Shown: in pieces, positions 30,880-39,335 of the stretch | Layout of the letters: the number at the start of each line of letters is the position of its first letter | Numbering within the stretch: the first letter of the stretch is position 1 | IMG/VR virus record: IMGVR_UViG_3300028707_000001 | Location: 1 to 46,320 of that record | Origin: a virus | Direction: 5' to 3' (one strand) | Length of the DNA: 46,320 nucleotides | Notes under the pieces: model-generated | Seen by the model: only the letters and a program-made list of their open reading frames with translations | Told to the model about the DNA's origin: nothing | Databases searched by the model: none | Made by a program: the position numbers and the translations under genes

Positions 30880-31316
30880 TGGCCGGGTACCGCCGGGAGC
30901 CGACCACGGTCAAGCTCCGCTTCGAGGACCCGGAGATGGCCGGGCTGGTCGTGCGCATGCGGTCGCTGTCCATCGGCGCGTACCTGGAGCTCGCCGAGCT
31001 GGCCGGCGGGGTGGAGGGCACGCCGGCGCCGGTCGGCGAGCAGTTGCAGATGGTGCACAAGCTGTTCGCCGCGTTCGCCTCGTCGCTGCTCGAATGGAAC
31101 CTGGAGGAGGACGGGCCGACCGGGACCTACCCGGTGCCGCCGACGCTGGAGGGGGTCAAGAGCCAGGATCTGCCGTTCGTCCTGCTGATCCTGCAGGAGT
31201 GGATGGGGGCGATGGCCGGGCCGGACCGCCCTTTGCCCGCAGGCTCGCCCTCTGGCGGGCCGTCCCCGGAGCTGTCGATTCCGATGGAGCCGTTGTCGGC
31301 AAGCCGGCCGAGCTGA
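30879..31316 (+). CDS. tail assembly chaperone, short (G-like) product
   Basis: 145 residues from ATG 30879. VKLRFEDPEMAGLVVRMRSLSIGAYLELAELAGG is typical of lambda G-like chaperones that precede the tape measure. It ends with a Ser/Pro-rich tail that is read only without frameshifting. The slippery heptamer at 31229-31235 leads to the longer GT-like product. Confidence 0.8.
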   Translation: MAGYRREPTTVKLRFEDPEMAGLVVRMRSLSIGAYLELAELAGGVEGTPAPVGEQLQMVHKLFAAFASSLLEWNLEEDGPTGTYPVPPTLEGVKSQDLPFVLLILQEWMGAMAGPDRPLPAGSPSGGPSPELSIPMEPLSASRPS

Positions 31317-31471
31317 TCGAGGCCGAGGTCGTGCTCGGGCTGTGCCGGCAGTTCCACCAACTGCCGTCCGCGATCCGGGCCGAGAGCGTGGGGCTGCTGC
31401 GGATGCTGGCGGTCGAGGAGGCCGGCGGATCGCGGCCCGAACCCGAGGAGGTGAACGGTGGCTGGCAATGA
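30879..31471 (+). CDS. tail assembly chaperone, long (GT-like) product by -1 frameshift
   Basis: Predicted join of 30879-31235 with 31235-31471: 119 residues in frame 0, then 78 in the -1 frame (ARRLALWRAVPGAVDSDG ... AELIEAEVVLGLCRQFHQLP ... LRMLAVEEAGG). The downstream frame has no good start of its own, overlaps the tape-measure start and is exactly in -1. Such GT proteins coat the tape measure during tail assembly in most siphoviruses. Confidence 0.75.
31229..31261 (+). promoter_or_regulatory. -1 ribosomal frameshift signal
   Basis: Slippery heptamer C CCT TTG (31229-31235) fits X XXY YYZ in the reading frame. Six bases later GGCTCGCC (31242-31249) pairs with GGCGGGCC (31254-31261), one G-U pair, 4-base loop, as a pausing hairpin. 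Spacing and frame fit tail-chaperone frameshifting. Confidence 0.75.
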
Positions 31472-33539
31472 GATCGAGGTGGTCATCAAGTCCACCGAGC
31501 AGCCGGCCGGGTTCACCGCCACCGCCAAACGGGTCGCGGACCTCAAGACGAAGATGGCCGACCTCGCCCGGCAGAAGATCGAGCTGTCCGCCGACACCTC
31601 CAAGGTCAGCGAGGAGCTGCGCCAGCTCCGGATCAAGCTGAAGACCGCCACGGGCGACGACAAGATCCGGATTCAGGCCGACATCTCGGCCGCCACCGAG
31701 AAGCTGGCCGCCCTGCGGCAGCGCGCCGCCGCGATCGGCCGGGAGCGCGCCACCATCTCGCTGGACACGACAGCCGCTCAGGCGCAACTGAAGCAGCTGG
31801 GCGCGGCGGCGCAGACCGCCGAGCGCGGCGTCAGCCCGCTGCACGCCACGCTCAAGCGGGTCGGCGAGACCGCGGCGGGGTTCCTGGCCGCCAATGTCGT
31901 CAGCCGCGGCGTCACCGCGTTCACCGGGTTCGTCGGCGGCGCGACCACGGCCGCCTCCGACCTCGGCGAGAGCGTCAACGCCGTCTCGAAGATCTTCGGG
32001 TCGTCCGCCGCCGGCATCCTGAAGTGGGGCAAGGACAACGCCGCCAGCTTCGGCCTGTCACAGTCGGCGTTCAACTCCCTCGCCACCCCGCTCGGGGCGT
32101 TCCTGAAGAACACCGGCATGGGCATGGAGGACGTCGGCCAGCACACCATCGACCTGACCAAGCGGGCGGCCGACCTGGCGTCGGTGTTCAACACTTCCGT
32201 GTCGGATGCGATGGAGGCCATCCAGTCCGGGCTCAAGGGCGAGCAGGACCCGCTGGAAAAGTTCGGGGTCAGCCTGTCCGCCGCCGCGGTACAGGCCGAG
32301 GCGATGCGGCTCGGCCTGGTCAAGACCTCGGTCGATCAGGGCAAGCTGGCCATCGCGCAGACCCGCGCCCAGCTCGCCCAGCGCGCCTACACCAAGGCCG
32401 TCAAGGACCACGGGGCCGCCTCCGACCAGGCCAAGCGCGCACAGATCGGCGTGGCGACGGCTCAGGACGCACTGACCAAGGCCGCCGGCGGGTCCACGGT
32501 GGCGCTGACCAAGCAGCAGCAGACACAGGCCGCGCTGAGCCTGATCATGAACCAGACCAAGGATGTCGCCGGAGACTTCTCCAGCACGTCCGACCAGCTC
32601 GCGAACTCCCAGCGCATCGCCGCAGCCCAGTCGGAGAACCTGAAGGCGCAACTCGGGCAGAAGCTGCTGCCCGTCACCCTGATGGTCACCCGGGCCAAGC
32701 TCGCGCTCGTGGACGTCGTGGCGAACAAGATCCTGCCCGCGTTCCTGTCCTTCGGCGGTTGGGTCAGCCGGAACAGGGAACTGCTCGCCGCGCTCGCCAT
32801 CGGGATCGTCGCCGTGCTCGTGCCGGCCTTCATCTCCTGGGCTGTGGCTGCCGGGGCCGCGGCCATCGCCACCATCGCCGCCGCGGCGCCCATCATCGCC
32901 ATCGCGCTGCTGATCGCCGCGCTCGCGCTCGGGATCATGCAACTGGTCAAACACTGGACCGCCTTCAAGAACGCCGCGATCGGCGCAGCGAAGGCGGTGT
33001 GGGACTGGATCAAGCGGAATTGGCCGTACCTGCTCGGCATGCTGACCGGGCCGTTCGGGCTGGCCGCCGCGTGGATCTACCGGCACTGGGACGCCGTGGT
33101 GTCCTTCTTCAAGGGCATGCCCCGGAAGATGGCCAACCTCGGCGCCGGGATGTGGGACTGGATCAAGAATGCCTTCAAGTCGGCCATCAACGCGATCATC
33201 GGATGGTGGGACAACCTCGAGTTCACCGCACCCACCGTGCACATCCCCGGGACGAACCTCAACGTCGGCGGCTTCACCATCGGACTGCCGGACATCCCGT
33301 ACCTCGCCCGGGGCGGCATCGTCAAGGCCCGGCCCGGCGGCACGATGGTCATGGCCGGCGAGGGCGGCAGCGACGAGGCCGTGGTCCCACTCGACCGGCT
33401 CGGTGGCGAACAGCGGATCGTACTGGAGATCCACTCCGGCGGCGGCCAGTTCGACGCGCTGCTGGTCGAGGCCATCCGCAAGGCCGTCCGCATCCGCGGC
33501 GCCGGCAACGTCCAGCTAGCCCTCGGGAGTTCGCGATGA
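31458..33539 (+). CDS. tape measure protein
   Basis: 693 residues from GTG 31458. Sets tail length; by the usual 1.5 Angstrom per residue it suggests a tail near 100 nm. The start is coiled coil (about 15-130; DLKTKMADLARQKIELSAD, ELRQLRIKLKTA). A region of FGLSQSAFNSLATPLGAFLKNTG ... VFNTSVSDAMEAIQSGLKGEQDPLEKFGV is the classic tape-measure core. Hydrophobic helices follow at about 440-500 (LLAALAIGIVAVLVPAFISW; IIAIALLIAALALGIMQLV). The C-terminus has GGIVKARPGGTMVMAGEGGSDEAVVPLDRL. Longest gene of the assembly block, directly after the chaperones. Confidence 0.92.
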   Translation: MAGNEIEVVIKSTEQPAGFTATAKRVADLKTKMADLARQKIELSADTSKVSEELRQLRIKLKTATGDDKIRIQADISAATEKLAALRQRAAAIGRERATISLDTTAAQAQLKQLGAAAQTAERGVSPLHATLKRVGETAAGFLAANVVSRGVTAFTGFVGGATTAASDLGESVNAVSKIFGSSAAGILKWGKDNAASFGLSQSAFNSLATPLGAFLKNTGMGMEDVGQHTIDLTKRAADLASVFNTSVSDAMEAIQSGLKGEQDPLEKFGVSLSAAAVQAEAMRLGLVKTSVDQGKLAIAQTRAQLAQRAYTKAVKDHGAASDQAKRAQIGVATAQDALTKAAGGSTVALTKQQQTQAALSLIMNQTKDVAGDFSSTSDQLANSQRIAAAQSENLKAQLGQKLLPVTLMVTRAKLALVDVVANKILPAFLSFGGWVSRNRELLAALAIGIVAVLVPAFISWAVAAGAAAIATIAAAAPIIAIALLIAALALGIMQLVKHWTAFKNAAIGAAKAVWDWIKRNWPYLLGMLTGPFGLAAAWIYRHWDAVVSFFKGMPRKMANLGAGMWDWIKNAFKSAINAIIGWWDNLEFTAPTVHIPGTNLNVGGFTIGLPDIPYLARGGIVKARPGGTMVMAGEGGSDEAVVPLDRLGGEQRIVLEIHSGGGQFDALLVEAIRKAVRIRGAGNVQLALGSSR

Positions 33540-33796
33540 CACAACCCGGCCCGGCCGCTCCGGCCCAGCCGCAGATCCAGGTCGGCATCGGGATGACCGC
33601 CACCGGACAGTCGGTCGTGGTGCTGTCCATCCCGACGATGGGCGGCGCGCTGTCCTGGCAGGTCGATCCGGCCACCGCCGAATCGGTCGGCGCGGCCCTG
33701 GTCAACCTCGGCCGGCAGGCCCGGTCCGGGCTGATCGTGCCACCGGGCGCCAGCATGCCGCTGCCGCAGTCCGCCCCGAACGGCAAGGGGGGCTGA
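33536..33796 (+). CDS. small hypothetical tail protein
   Basis: 86 residues from ATG 33536 (ATGA overlap). Pro/Gln-rich start (QPGPAAPAQPQIQVGIGM), then a short beta/alpha part (GGALSWQVDPATAESVGAALVNLGRQA). Seen after tape-measure genes in related phages; function unknown. Confidence 0.6.
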   Translation: MTQPGPAAPAQPQIQVGIGMTATGQSVVVLSIPTMGGALSWQVDPATAESVGAALVNLGRQARSGLIVPPGASMPLPQSAPNGKGG

Positions 33797-33797
33797 C

Positions 33798-34313
33798 GTG
33801 CACGAGTACATGATCGGCAACTACGCGATGCAGACCACGGCGGCACCGGTCGCCGTGGCCACCGCCAACGGTGTCAAGACGATGCTCCAGGTCGCCACCC
33901 CGGCGACCCGGATGGCGTACATCGTCTCCTGGGGCTACAGCTTCGACGTGGCCTCGGCCGGGATCATGACGGTCGAGTTCATCCAGACCGATGTCGCCGC
34001 CACCGTGACCGCGCACGTCGCGTCCGGGGTGCAGCCGCTGGACGCCAACGCGCCGGCCAGCCTGCTCACACTCGGGACCGCCGCCACCGGGTTCACGGCC
34101 ACCGTGGAGGGCTCGACCACCGCGACCCGGAACCTGGCCGCGCCCCGGAAGATCCCGATCGCCTCGGCCGACTCCTCGGCGCTGTCCTACGCCTACCAGT
34201 TCATGCCGGACGAGCGGCCGATCCTGCCGATCAGCAAGTTCGCCCGGATCAGGGTGACCGCGACCACGACGACCCCGACGATGTTCTGCTGGGTGGTCGT
34301 CGGTGGCTGCTAA
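33798..34313 (+). CDS. putative tail structural protein (beta-sandwich)
   Basis: 171 residues from GTG 33798. Strongly beta: VATPATRMAYIVSWGYSFDVASAGIMTVEFIQTD, KFARIRVTATTTTPTMFCWVVVGGC. Resembles decoration/fibre-like proteins with TMFCWVVV endings. Probably a surface component of the tail tip. No enzymatic motif. Confidence 0.6.
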   Translation: MHEYMIGNYAMQTTAAPVAVATANGVKTMLQVATPATRMAYIVSWGYSFDVASAGIMTVEFIQTDVAATVTAHVASGVQPLDANAPASLLTLGTAATGFTATVEGSTTATRNLAAPRKIPIASADSSALSYAYQFMPDERPILPISKFARIRVTATTTTPTMFCWVVVGGC

Positions 34314-34515
34314 CCCGAAGCTCGACGCGCCGGACGAATGGGCCGCCTCGGTGGCCACCGGGGACGACCACGTGATGCTGTCCTACACCTGCCCGCGCTG
34401 CCGGACGCCCTGCCAGATCAACGTCCAGACCCCGACCAGGCGGGCGCCCACCGAGACCAAGGTGTGGTGCCACCGCTGCCAACTCGGGGCGCCCGCCACC
34501 GTGACGGCCGGCTGA
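34303..34515 (+). CDS. small zinc-ribbon protein
   Basis: 70 residues from GTG 34303. CPRCRTPC ... WCHRCQLG gives a four-Cys zinc ribbon. Inserted between two tail-tip genes with short overlaps. Function unknown. Confidence 0.6.
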   Translation: MAANPKLDAPDEWAASVATGDDHVMLSYTCPRCRTPCQINVQTPTRRAPTETKVWCHRCQLGAPATVTAG

Positions 34516-34518
34516 GCC

Positions 34519-37482
34519 GTGCCCACCGCGCCGCTGGTAGCCGGCTGGCGGGCCGCCCACGGTGGCGGCTGGCCGGCGGTCACCCGCGCGGTCGGGGCGG
34601 CACCGACGCTCACCCCGCCGACCCTGCCGGCGTCGTGGCCCGAGGCGGCCATCCTGGACACCTCGGTCGAGCTGCTGCTGGACGGCACCTGGACCGACGT
34701 GACCGAGTTCGTCTACAGCCGCGACGCGGTCGGCATCACCCGGGGCCGGACGGACGAGGCGGGACTGGCCGAGGCCAGTACGGCCGACCTCACCCTCAAC
34801 AACCGGGACGGCCGGTTCTCACCCCGCAACCCGCGCTCGCCGCTGTACGGGTTGATCGGCCGCAACACCCAGCTCCGGATCAGCGTCCGTCCGCACCTGA
34901 CCGCCGGGACCGCGCTGGACGTGACGGACACCTTCACCCGCACCGTGCCGGACACCAACTGGGGGATCTCCGAATCGGGGCCGAGCTGGGTGGCAGGCGG
35001 CACGCTGCCCGAGAACTTCCGGTACTCGGTGGACGGCTCGGCGGCCCACCTGACCCTGCCGGTGCCGACCTTCACCGCGGGCTGCTACCTGGACGACGGC
35101 GCCGGCGGGCCGGCGTGGGTGGACTTCGACATGGCGGTCACCTTCACCGCGCCGCTGGCCACCGGGGCGTCCCTGTCCCCCATCGGGATCTCCACCCACG
35201 TCGATCCGGTCACGCTGAACTCCGGGCCGTTCGTGCAGGTGCTGGTCACCACCGCGAACGAGGTCAAGGTCCGGGCGTTCAACTACGGCGGGATCCAGAT
35301 CGGCACCACCCTGACCGTGTCCGGGCTCACCCACGCCGGGGCCGGCACTCCGCTGCGGGTCAGGCTGCGCACTGCTGGGCGGCAGCTGAACATGCGGGTG
35401 TGGGATCCGGCCGGGGCCGAGCCTGCCGACTGGCACCTGACCGTAGAGGACACGACACGCAGCTTCGACCCCGGCTCGATCTTCCTGTTCGGCCAGCGAC
35501 TGACCAGCAACACCAACTCCGCCGCGGCCATCACCTACGACGACCTGAGCATCGAGGCGGTCGAGCCCCGGTTCTGCGGCGAGGTCTCAAGCTGGCCGCC
35601 GCGGTGGACCATCGGCGGGCAGGACGTGTGGACCCCGGTCCAGGCCGCCGGGATCCTGCGCCGGCTCGGGCAGGGATCCAGTCCGGTGCGCTCTCCCATG
35701 GTCCGGTTCGTGCTGGCCCGACTGGCCGAAGGCACCGGCGGTCAGCCGGTCGCCTACTGGCCGCTGGAGGACGGGCAACTGGCCACCGAGGGGGCGGCGC
35801 TGATCGGCGCCCACCCGATGACCGTGTTCGCCGGGTTCTCCCCGGACACGGTCGGCACCCACCTCGGCCAAGGCGCGCTCGCCCCGTGGCTGCCGAACGG
35901 GGTCACCTTCACCCCCAACGCTGGCGAGCTATTCGCCTACGTGGACACCCCAGCGGCGTGGCTGCCGGCCAACGGGTGGGCGCTGGACTGGATGCGCACC
36001 GGGTCGGAGTCGGCCAGCGAGTCCGCGATGATCGTCCGCACCGCGAGCATGCAGTGGGACGTGCGGTTCAACCCGAGCACCCTGCTGGCCAAGGTGACCA
36101 GCCCGGACTCGGTCTCCCACACCAACCCGATCGCCGCGTCGTTCTTCTCCCCCGCCGGGCCGCACCACGTCCGCTTCGAGGCCCGCCAGTCCGGGGCGAA
36201 CATCCAGTTCGACCTGTACGTCGATGGCGCGAGCTACATCAACACCACCTACGCCGCGCACACCCTGGAGTTCCCGCAGTACGTGGACTACCAGGATCTC
36301 CTGACCCACACCACCGACCTGGCGCTGGGGCACGTCGTGGTCTGGGACCACGCGCCGGAGCCGGCCGGCTCCAACCAGACCACGCCGCTGGTCGGCGACG
36401 CCTTCGACGCGGCCACCGGGCACGACGGCGAGACGGCGGCCACCCGCATCGCCCGGATCTGCGCGGAGGAGGGCATCGCGCTGCGGATCCCCGGGCCGTT
36501 CAACCTGGACCTCACCACGTCCTACCCGTGCGGAGTGCAGCGCACCACGACCGCGCTGGACCTGATCCGCAGCGCGGAGGCCACCGACGGCGGGGTGCTG
36601 TACGAGCCGCGCGACTTCGTCGGGCTGACCTACCGGATGCGGACGCAGATCTACGACCAGGCGCCGGCGCTCGACCTGGACTACACCGCCGACGGCAACC
36701 TGGCCCCGTCGCTGGAGCCCTCCGACGACGACCTGCGCACCCGCAACGACGTCACCATCAACCGCCGGTTCGGCCAGTCCGCGCAGGTCGAGCAGACCAC
36801 CGGGCCGCTCTCGACCAGCGCACCGCCGGACGGCGTCGGCCGCTACGACACGAGCGAGGACCTGGACCTGGCCACCGACGCCGCCGCGGCCGACCAGGCG
36901 GCATGGCGGGTGCATCTGGGCACCGTGGACGAGCCCCGGTTCCCGCGGATCAACCTGTCGCTGGCCAATACCGCCGCGCACGGCGAGGACGCGTTGCTCG
37001 GCGACATGGCCCGGCTGGACGTAGGCGACCGGCTGACCGTGGCCAACCCGCCGGACTGGCTGCCACCCCGGGCCATCAACCAGCTCGCACAGGGCTCGGC
37101 CGAGACGCTGGACCAATACACCTGGGACGTCGTGCTCAACTGCGGGCCGGCCTCGCCGTGGGCCATCGCCACCGTCGAGAGCGGGGACGAGTTCTGCTTC
37201 CGACTGGAGACCGACGGCTCGACCCTGAACGGCGACCACACCGACTCCGCGACCTCGCTGTCGGTGGCCAGCACGGGCATCGTCTGGACCACGAGCACGA
37301 CCTACCCCGCCGACTTCCCGTTCGACGTGGACATCGCCGGGGTGCGCATCACGGTCACCGCGATCACCGGCACGTCCAGCCCGCAGACCTTCACCGTGAT
37401 CCGGTCGGTGGACGGCTTCGACGTGGCGCTGGCCAGCGGCGCCGTAGTCCGGCTCTGGACTCCCGTCTACCTAGGACTGTGA
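34519..37482 (+). CDS. large minor tail protein (distal tail/receptor-binding candidate)
   Basis: 987 residues from GTG 34519. The start ILDTSVELLLDGTWTDVTEFVYSRDAVGITRGR ... ADLTLNNRDGRFSPRNPRSPLYG is the characteristic opening of actinophage minor tail proteins. Residues ~110-345 form a beta-rich insert. Residues ~410-615 (QPVAYWPLEDGQ, HHVRFEARQSGANIQFDLYVDG, TDLALGHVVVWDH) look like a LamG/concanavalin-type binding domain. Residues ~640-880 are an alpha/beta part (ARICAEEGIALRIP, DGGVLYEPRD) of tail hub type. It is the only large protein after the tape measure, so hub and adhesin functions may be combined. Confidence 0.75.
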   Translation: MPTAPLVAGWRAAHGGGWPAVTRAVGAAPTLTPPTLPASWPEAAILDTSVELLLDGTWTDVTEFVYSRDAVGITRGRTDEAGLAEASTADLTLNNRDGRFSPRNPRSPLYGLIGRNTQLRISVRPHLTAGTALDVTDTFTRTVPDTNWGISESGPSWVAGGTLPENFRYSVDGSAAHLTLPVPTFTAGCYLDDGAGGPAWVDFDMAVTFTAPLATGASLSPIGISTHVDPVTLNSGPFVQVLVTTANEVKVRAFNYGGIQIGTTLTVSGLTHAGAGTPLRVRLRTAGRQLNMRVWDPAGAEPADWHLTVEDTTRSFDPGSIFLFGQRLTSNTNSAAAITYDDLSIEAVEPRFCGEVSSWPPRWTIGGQDVWTPVQAAGILRRLGQGSSPVRSPMVRFVLARLAEGTGGQPVAYWPLEDGQLATEGAALIGAHPMTVFAGFSPDTVGTHLGQGALAPWLPNGVTFTPNAGELFAYVDTPAAWLPANGWALDWMRTGSESASESAMIVRTASMQWDVRFNPSTLLAKVTSPDSVSHTNPIAASFFSPAGPHHVRFEARQSGANIQFDLYVDGASYINTTYAAHTLEFPQYVDYQDLLTHTTDLALGHVVVWDHAPEPAGSNQTTPLVGDAFDAATGHDGETAATRIARICAEEGIALRIPGPFNLDLTTSYPCGVQRTTTALDLIRSAEATDGGVLYEPRDFVGLTYRMRTQIYDQAPALDLDYTADGNLAPSLEPSDDDLRTRNDVTINRRFGQSAQVEQTTGPLSTSAPPDGVGRYDTSEDLDLATDAAAADQAAWRVHLGTVDEPRFPRINLSLANTAAHGEDALLGDMARLDVGDRLTVANPPDWLPPRAINQLAQGSAETLDQYTWDVVLNCGPASPWAIATVESGDEFCFRLETDGSTLNGDHTDSATSLSVASTGIVWTTSTTYPADFPFDVDIAGVRITVTAITGTSSPQTFTVIRSVDGFDVALASGAVVRLWTPVYLGL

Positions 37483-37486
37483 TCCG

Positions 37487-37954
37487 ATGACGCTACCCGC
37501 CGGACATCAGGTGCTCGCCTCGGAACTGACCGCGCTGGCCAACCCGACCCGGGTCGGGTGTCGGCTGCGCCGGGTGGCCAACCAGTCCATCGCATCCGGC
37601 GGATCCGGTACCGCCATCTCCTGGGACAACGCGGATGAGAACACGCCGAGCTTCATTACCGTCACCGGCGCCACCATCACCGTGCCGGCGGCCAGCGGTG
37701 GTGGCTACGGGATCACGGTGCGGTGCGCCGGCGCCTGGACCACCCGCGTGTTCGCCACGATCAACGTGACCAGCGCCAACGTCGGATATCCGGCCAGCTT
37801 CCGGGAGGACGGCAACCCGACCGACGCCGAGGTCACCAATGGGATCAGCCTGCCGTTGCTGGCCGCCGACAGCTTCCAGGTGGTGCTGTTCCACTCCACC
37901 GGCAGCAACGTCAACGTGACCGCGTGGCTGTCCTGCTACCTGCTCAGCCCCTAG
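37487..37954 (+). CDS. C1q/TNF-like tail fibre tip protein
   Basis: 155 residues from ATG 37487. ANQSIASGGSGTAISWDNADENTPSFITVTGATITVPA, GYGITVRCAGAW and FQVVLFHSTGSNVNVTAWLSCYLLS follow the C1q-like jelly-roll pattern found on phage fibre tips. Such trimers bind host receptors. Last gene of the tail operon; its stop is 10 bases from the end of the convergent minus gene. Confidence 0.65.
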   Translation: MTLPAGHQVLASELTALANPTRVGCRLRRVANQSIASGGSGTAISWDNADENTPSFITVTGATITVPAASGGGYGITVRCAGAWTTRVFATINVTSANVGYPASFREDGNPTDAEVTNGISLPLLAADSFQVVLFHSTGSNVNVTAWLSCYLLSP

Positions 37955-37964
37955 CCACGGCGGG

Positions 37965-38444
37965 TCAGATATTCGCGGACCCGGAGGTCACGCCGAATCC
38001 GAAATAGGACGAGTCGAACGTGTCGATCTGGTCGGCGCGGAAGACGGCCTGATAGAGGTCCGTGTTGCTCCGGTTCGGATCGTTCAGGCTGAACCCGTTC
38101 GTCGGAGCGCCACACACCGGGAACGTCCCGCCGCACTGCATCGACGACTGCGGCAGCAGCGGCGACCCGTTTCGGTACAGCGAGATCACCCCGCCACGGA
38201 TCGACCGGCAGGGGTACTCTTGGTTCGCCGCGTTCAAGCAGTGCACGCTGACGTCAGCCCGTACCTTGCCGTTGACCAGCTCGACCTGCGCGCACAGCGT
38301 GAGCGTTCTGTTGTTGCCGTTGGTGTGAGGGGCACAGCGCAGCGTCCCGAAGGTGTCGGCGCTCGATGGAGCCGCCGGCAAGACCAGGGCGGCGGCGGCC
38401 ATCACGGACAGGGTCGCGATCCGGAACAGACTCGCTCTGGTCAT
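37965..38444 (-). CDS. secreted Cys-rich protein (moron candidate)
   Basis: 159 residues from ATG 38444 (overlapping the upstream stop; the longer frame to 38723 is Arg/Gly shadow). A Sec signal peptide is clear: basic TRASLFR, hydrophobic TLSVMAAAALVLPAA, and SSADT cleavage near residue 30. The mature ~130 residues contain six Cys, enough for three disulfides, and Asn/Ser-rich beta segments. Composition is less GC-biased than its neighbours, suggesting later acquisition. A phage gene for a secreted host protein points to lysogenic conversion or environmental fitness. Family unknown. Confidence 0.65.
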   Translation of the reverse strand: MTRASLFRIATLSVMAAAALVLPAAPSSADTFGTLRCAPHTNGNNRTLTLCAQVELVNGKVRADVSVHCLNAANQEYPCRSIRGGVISLYRNGSPLLPQSSMQCGGTFPVCGAPTNGFSLNDPNRSNTDLYQAVFRADQIDTFDSSYFGFGVTSGSANI

Positions 38445-38716
38445 GCGGTCTCCTTCGTCGGGTCGGGCAGGTCCGGGCACTGGTGCCAGGTCGCCAGGAT
38501 GTGCGCGCAGGTCCGGGCCTGGAACCGGTTGGCCGGGCAGGAGCAGCGCCACCCGGCGGACGGGATGTGCTGGACGGTGTAGGCCAGGTCGGAGGAGCCC
38601 CGGACCAGGGCCATGCACATCTCGTCGTCGGCGTAGTCCAGGGCCACCCGGCCCTCGGCCACGTACCGACCGGCCTTCTCGACCACGGCGGGAGAAGGAG
38701 CGTGCCGGGTAGTCAT
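38441..38716 (-). CDS. SWIM zinc-finger protein
   Basis: 91 residues from ATG 38716. WRCSCPANRFQARTCAHILATWHQ shows the SWIM signature CxC...CxH. The first half (EKAGRYVAEGRVALDYADDEMCMALVRGSS) resembles the strand-rich front of SWIM modules. SWIM domains bind DNA or proteins. Coupled to neighbours by 4-base overlaps in the minus cassette. Confidence 0.75.
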   Translation of the reverse strand: MTTRHAPSPAVVEKAGRYVAEGRVALDYADDEMCMALVRGSSDLAYTVQHIPSAGWRCSCPANRFQARTCAHILATWHQCPDLPDPTKETA

Positions 38717-38991
38717 TCCGCACCGCACGCGAGACAGCCGCCGGCGTGGTCGGCTAGGCAGTCGCCGCAGAAGACCAGGAGGCTGCCGCACTGCGCGTGC
38801 TCGGCCTCGTCGGCCGGCAGGGACCGGGAGCAGCCACCCTCGCACACGGTCCAGACCGACTCGTCGCCCTGCTCCCACTCGAACGGCTGGCCGGTCAGCG
38901 CGGCAGCCAGCACGCGGAACACGTCGTCGCTCAGCGCGGCGTCATTGGCGGCCTTGGCCAGCAGCCCGGCGGTTACGTTATCGGCGGTCAT
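38713..38991 (-). CDS. small Cys-rich protein, first gene of minus cassette
   Basis: 92 residues from ATG 38991 with GAGGAG upstream. A helical start (LAKAANDAALSDDVFRVLAAAL) is followed by eight Cys-bearing positions (CEGGC, HAQCGS, FCGDCLADHAGGCLACG), probably a two-zinc ribbon. Expressed from the minus-strand leader-motif promoter. Confidence 0.6.
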   Translation of the reverse strand: MTADNVTAGLLAKAANDAALSDDVFRVLAAALTGQPFEWEQGDESVWTVCEGGCSRSLPADEAEHAQCGSLLVFCGDCLADHAGGCLACGAE

Positions 38992-39003
38992 TTAGTGCTC
39001 CTC

Positions 39004-39047
39004 TCGGGTGGTAGTGCAAACATAGCACGGGATCCCTTGACTGTCTA
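39004..39047 (-). promoter_or_regulatory. minus-strand early-type promoter with ACCACCCGA leader (copy 5)
   Basis: -35 TAGACA (39047-39042), 17-base spacer, -10 TATGTT (39024-39019), six bases, then ACCACCCGA (39012-39004) and AGGAG (39002-38998) before ATG 38991. Same geometry as the four plus-strand copies. Its -35 overlaps the -35 of the divergent promoter by one base. Confidence 0.65.
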
Positions 39048-39077
39048 TACCTCAAGGCATAGACTCTAGGCATAGAC
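39037..39077 (+). promoter_or_regulatory. plus-strand promoter overlapped by AGG[CT]ATAGAC operator repeats
   Basis: -35 TTGACT (39037-39042), 17-base spacer, -10 TAGACT (39060-39065), ATG 39090. AGGCATAGAC occurs at 39055-39064 and 39068-39077 and, inverted, as GTCTATACCT at 39043-39052. The repeats cover spacer, -10 and start site, so a bound regulator would control this promoter and probably the divergent one. Confidence 0.65.
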
Positions 39078-39089
39078 AGAGGGGGCACC

Positions 39090-39335
39090 ATGGAGACCAC
39101 CGCGACCGACCTCACGGCCGGCACTGTCATCACCTTCACCGGGGACATCACCGGCGTAACCCCGTGCTGGGCCGAGCTGACCGTGGACACCCACCTGATC
39201 GTCACGGGCGCCACCTTGACCGGCAACCACGTCCGGGTGCTGAACACCCGGACCGGCCGCCACGACTACGTGCCGACCTACTCGGCATGGGTGTTCCGGC
39301 TCCTGCGGATCATCCACACACCGGACCCGGCATGA
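39090..39335 (+). CDS. small hypothetical protein
   Basis: 81 residues, beta-rich (AGTVITFTGDITGVTPCWAELTVDTHLIVTGATLTG), ending in VFRLLRIIHTPDPA. First gene of a four-gene + operon of tiny proteins. Function unknown. Confidence 0.6.
   Translation: METTATDLTAGTVITFTGDITGVTPCWAELTVDTHLIVTGATLTGNHVRVLNTRTGRHDYVPTYSAWVFRLLRIIHTPDPA

Noticed and set aside
34338-37490. 1050-codon + frame overlapping the minor tail gene
   Set aside because: Composition is Arg/Pro/Gly shadow. The alternative frame (34519-37482) has recognisable tail-protein sequence and a proper overlap with its neighbours.
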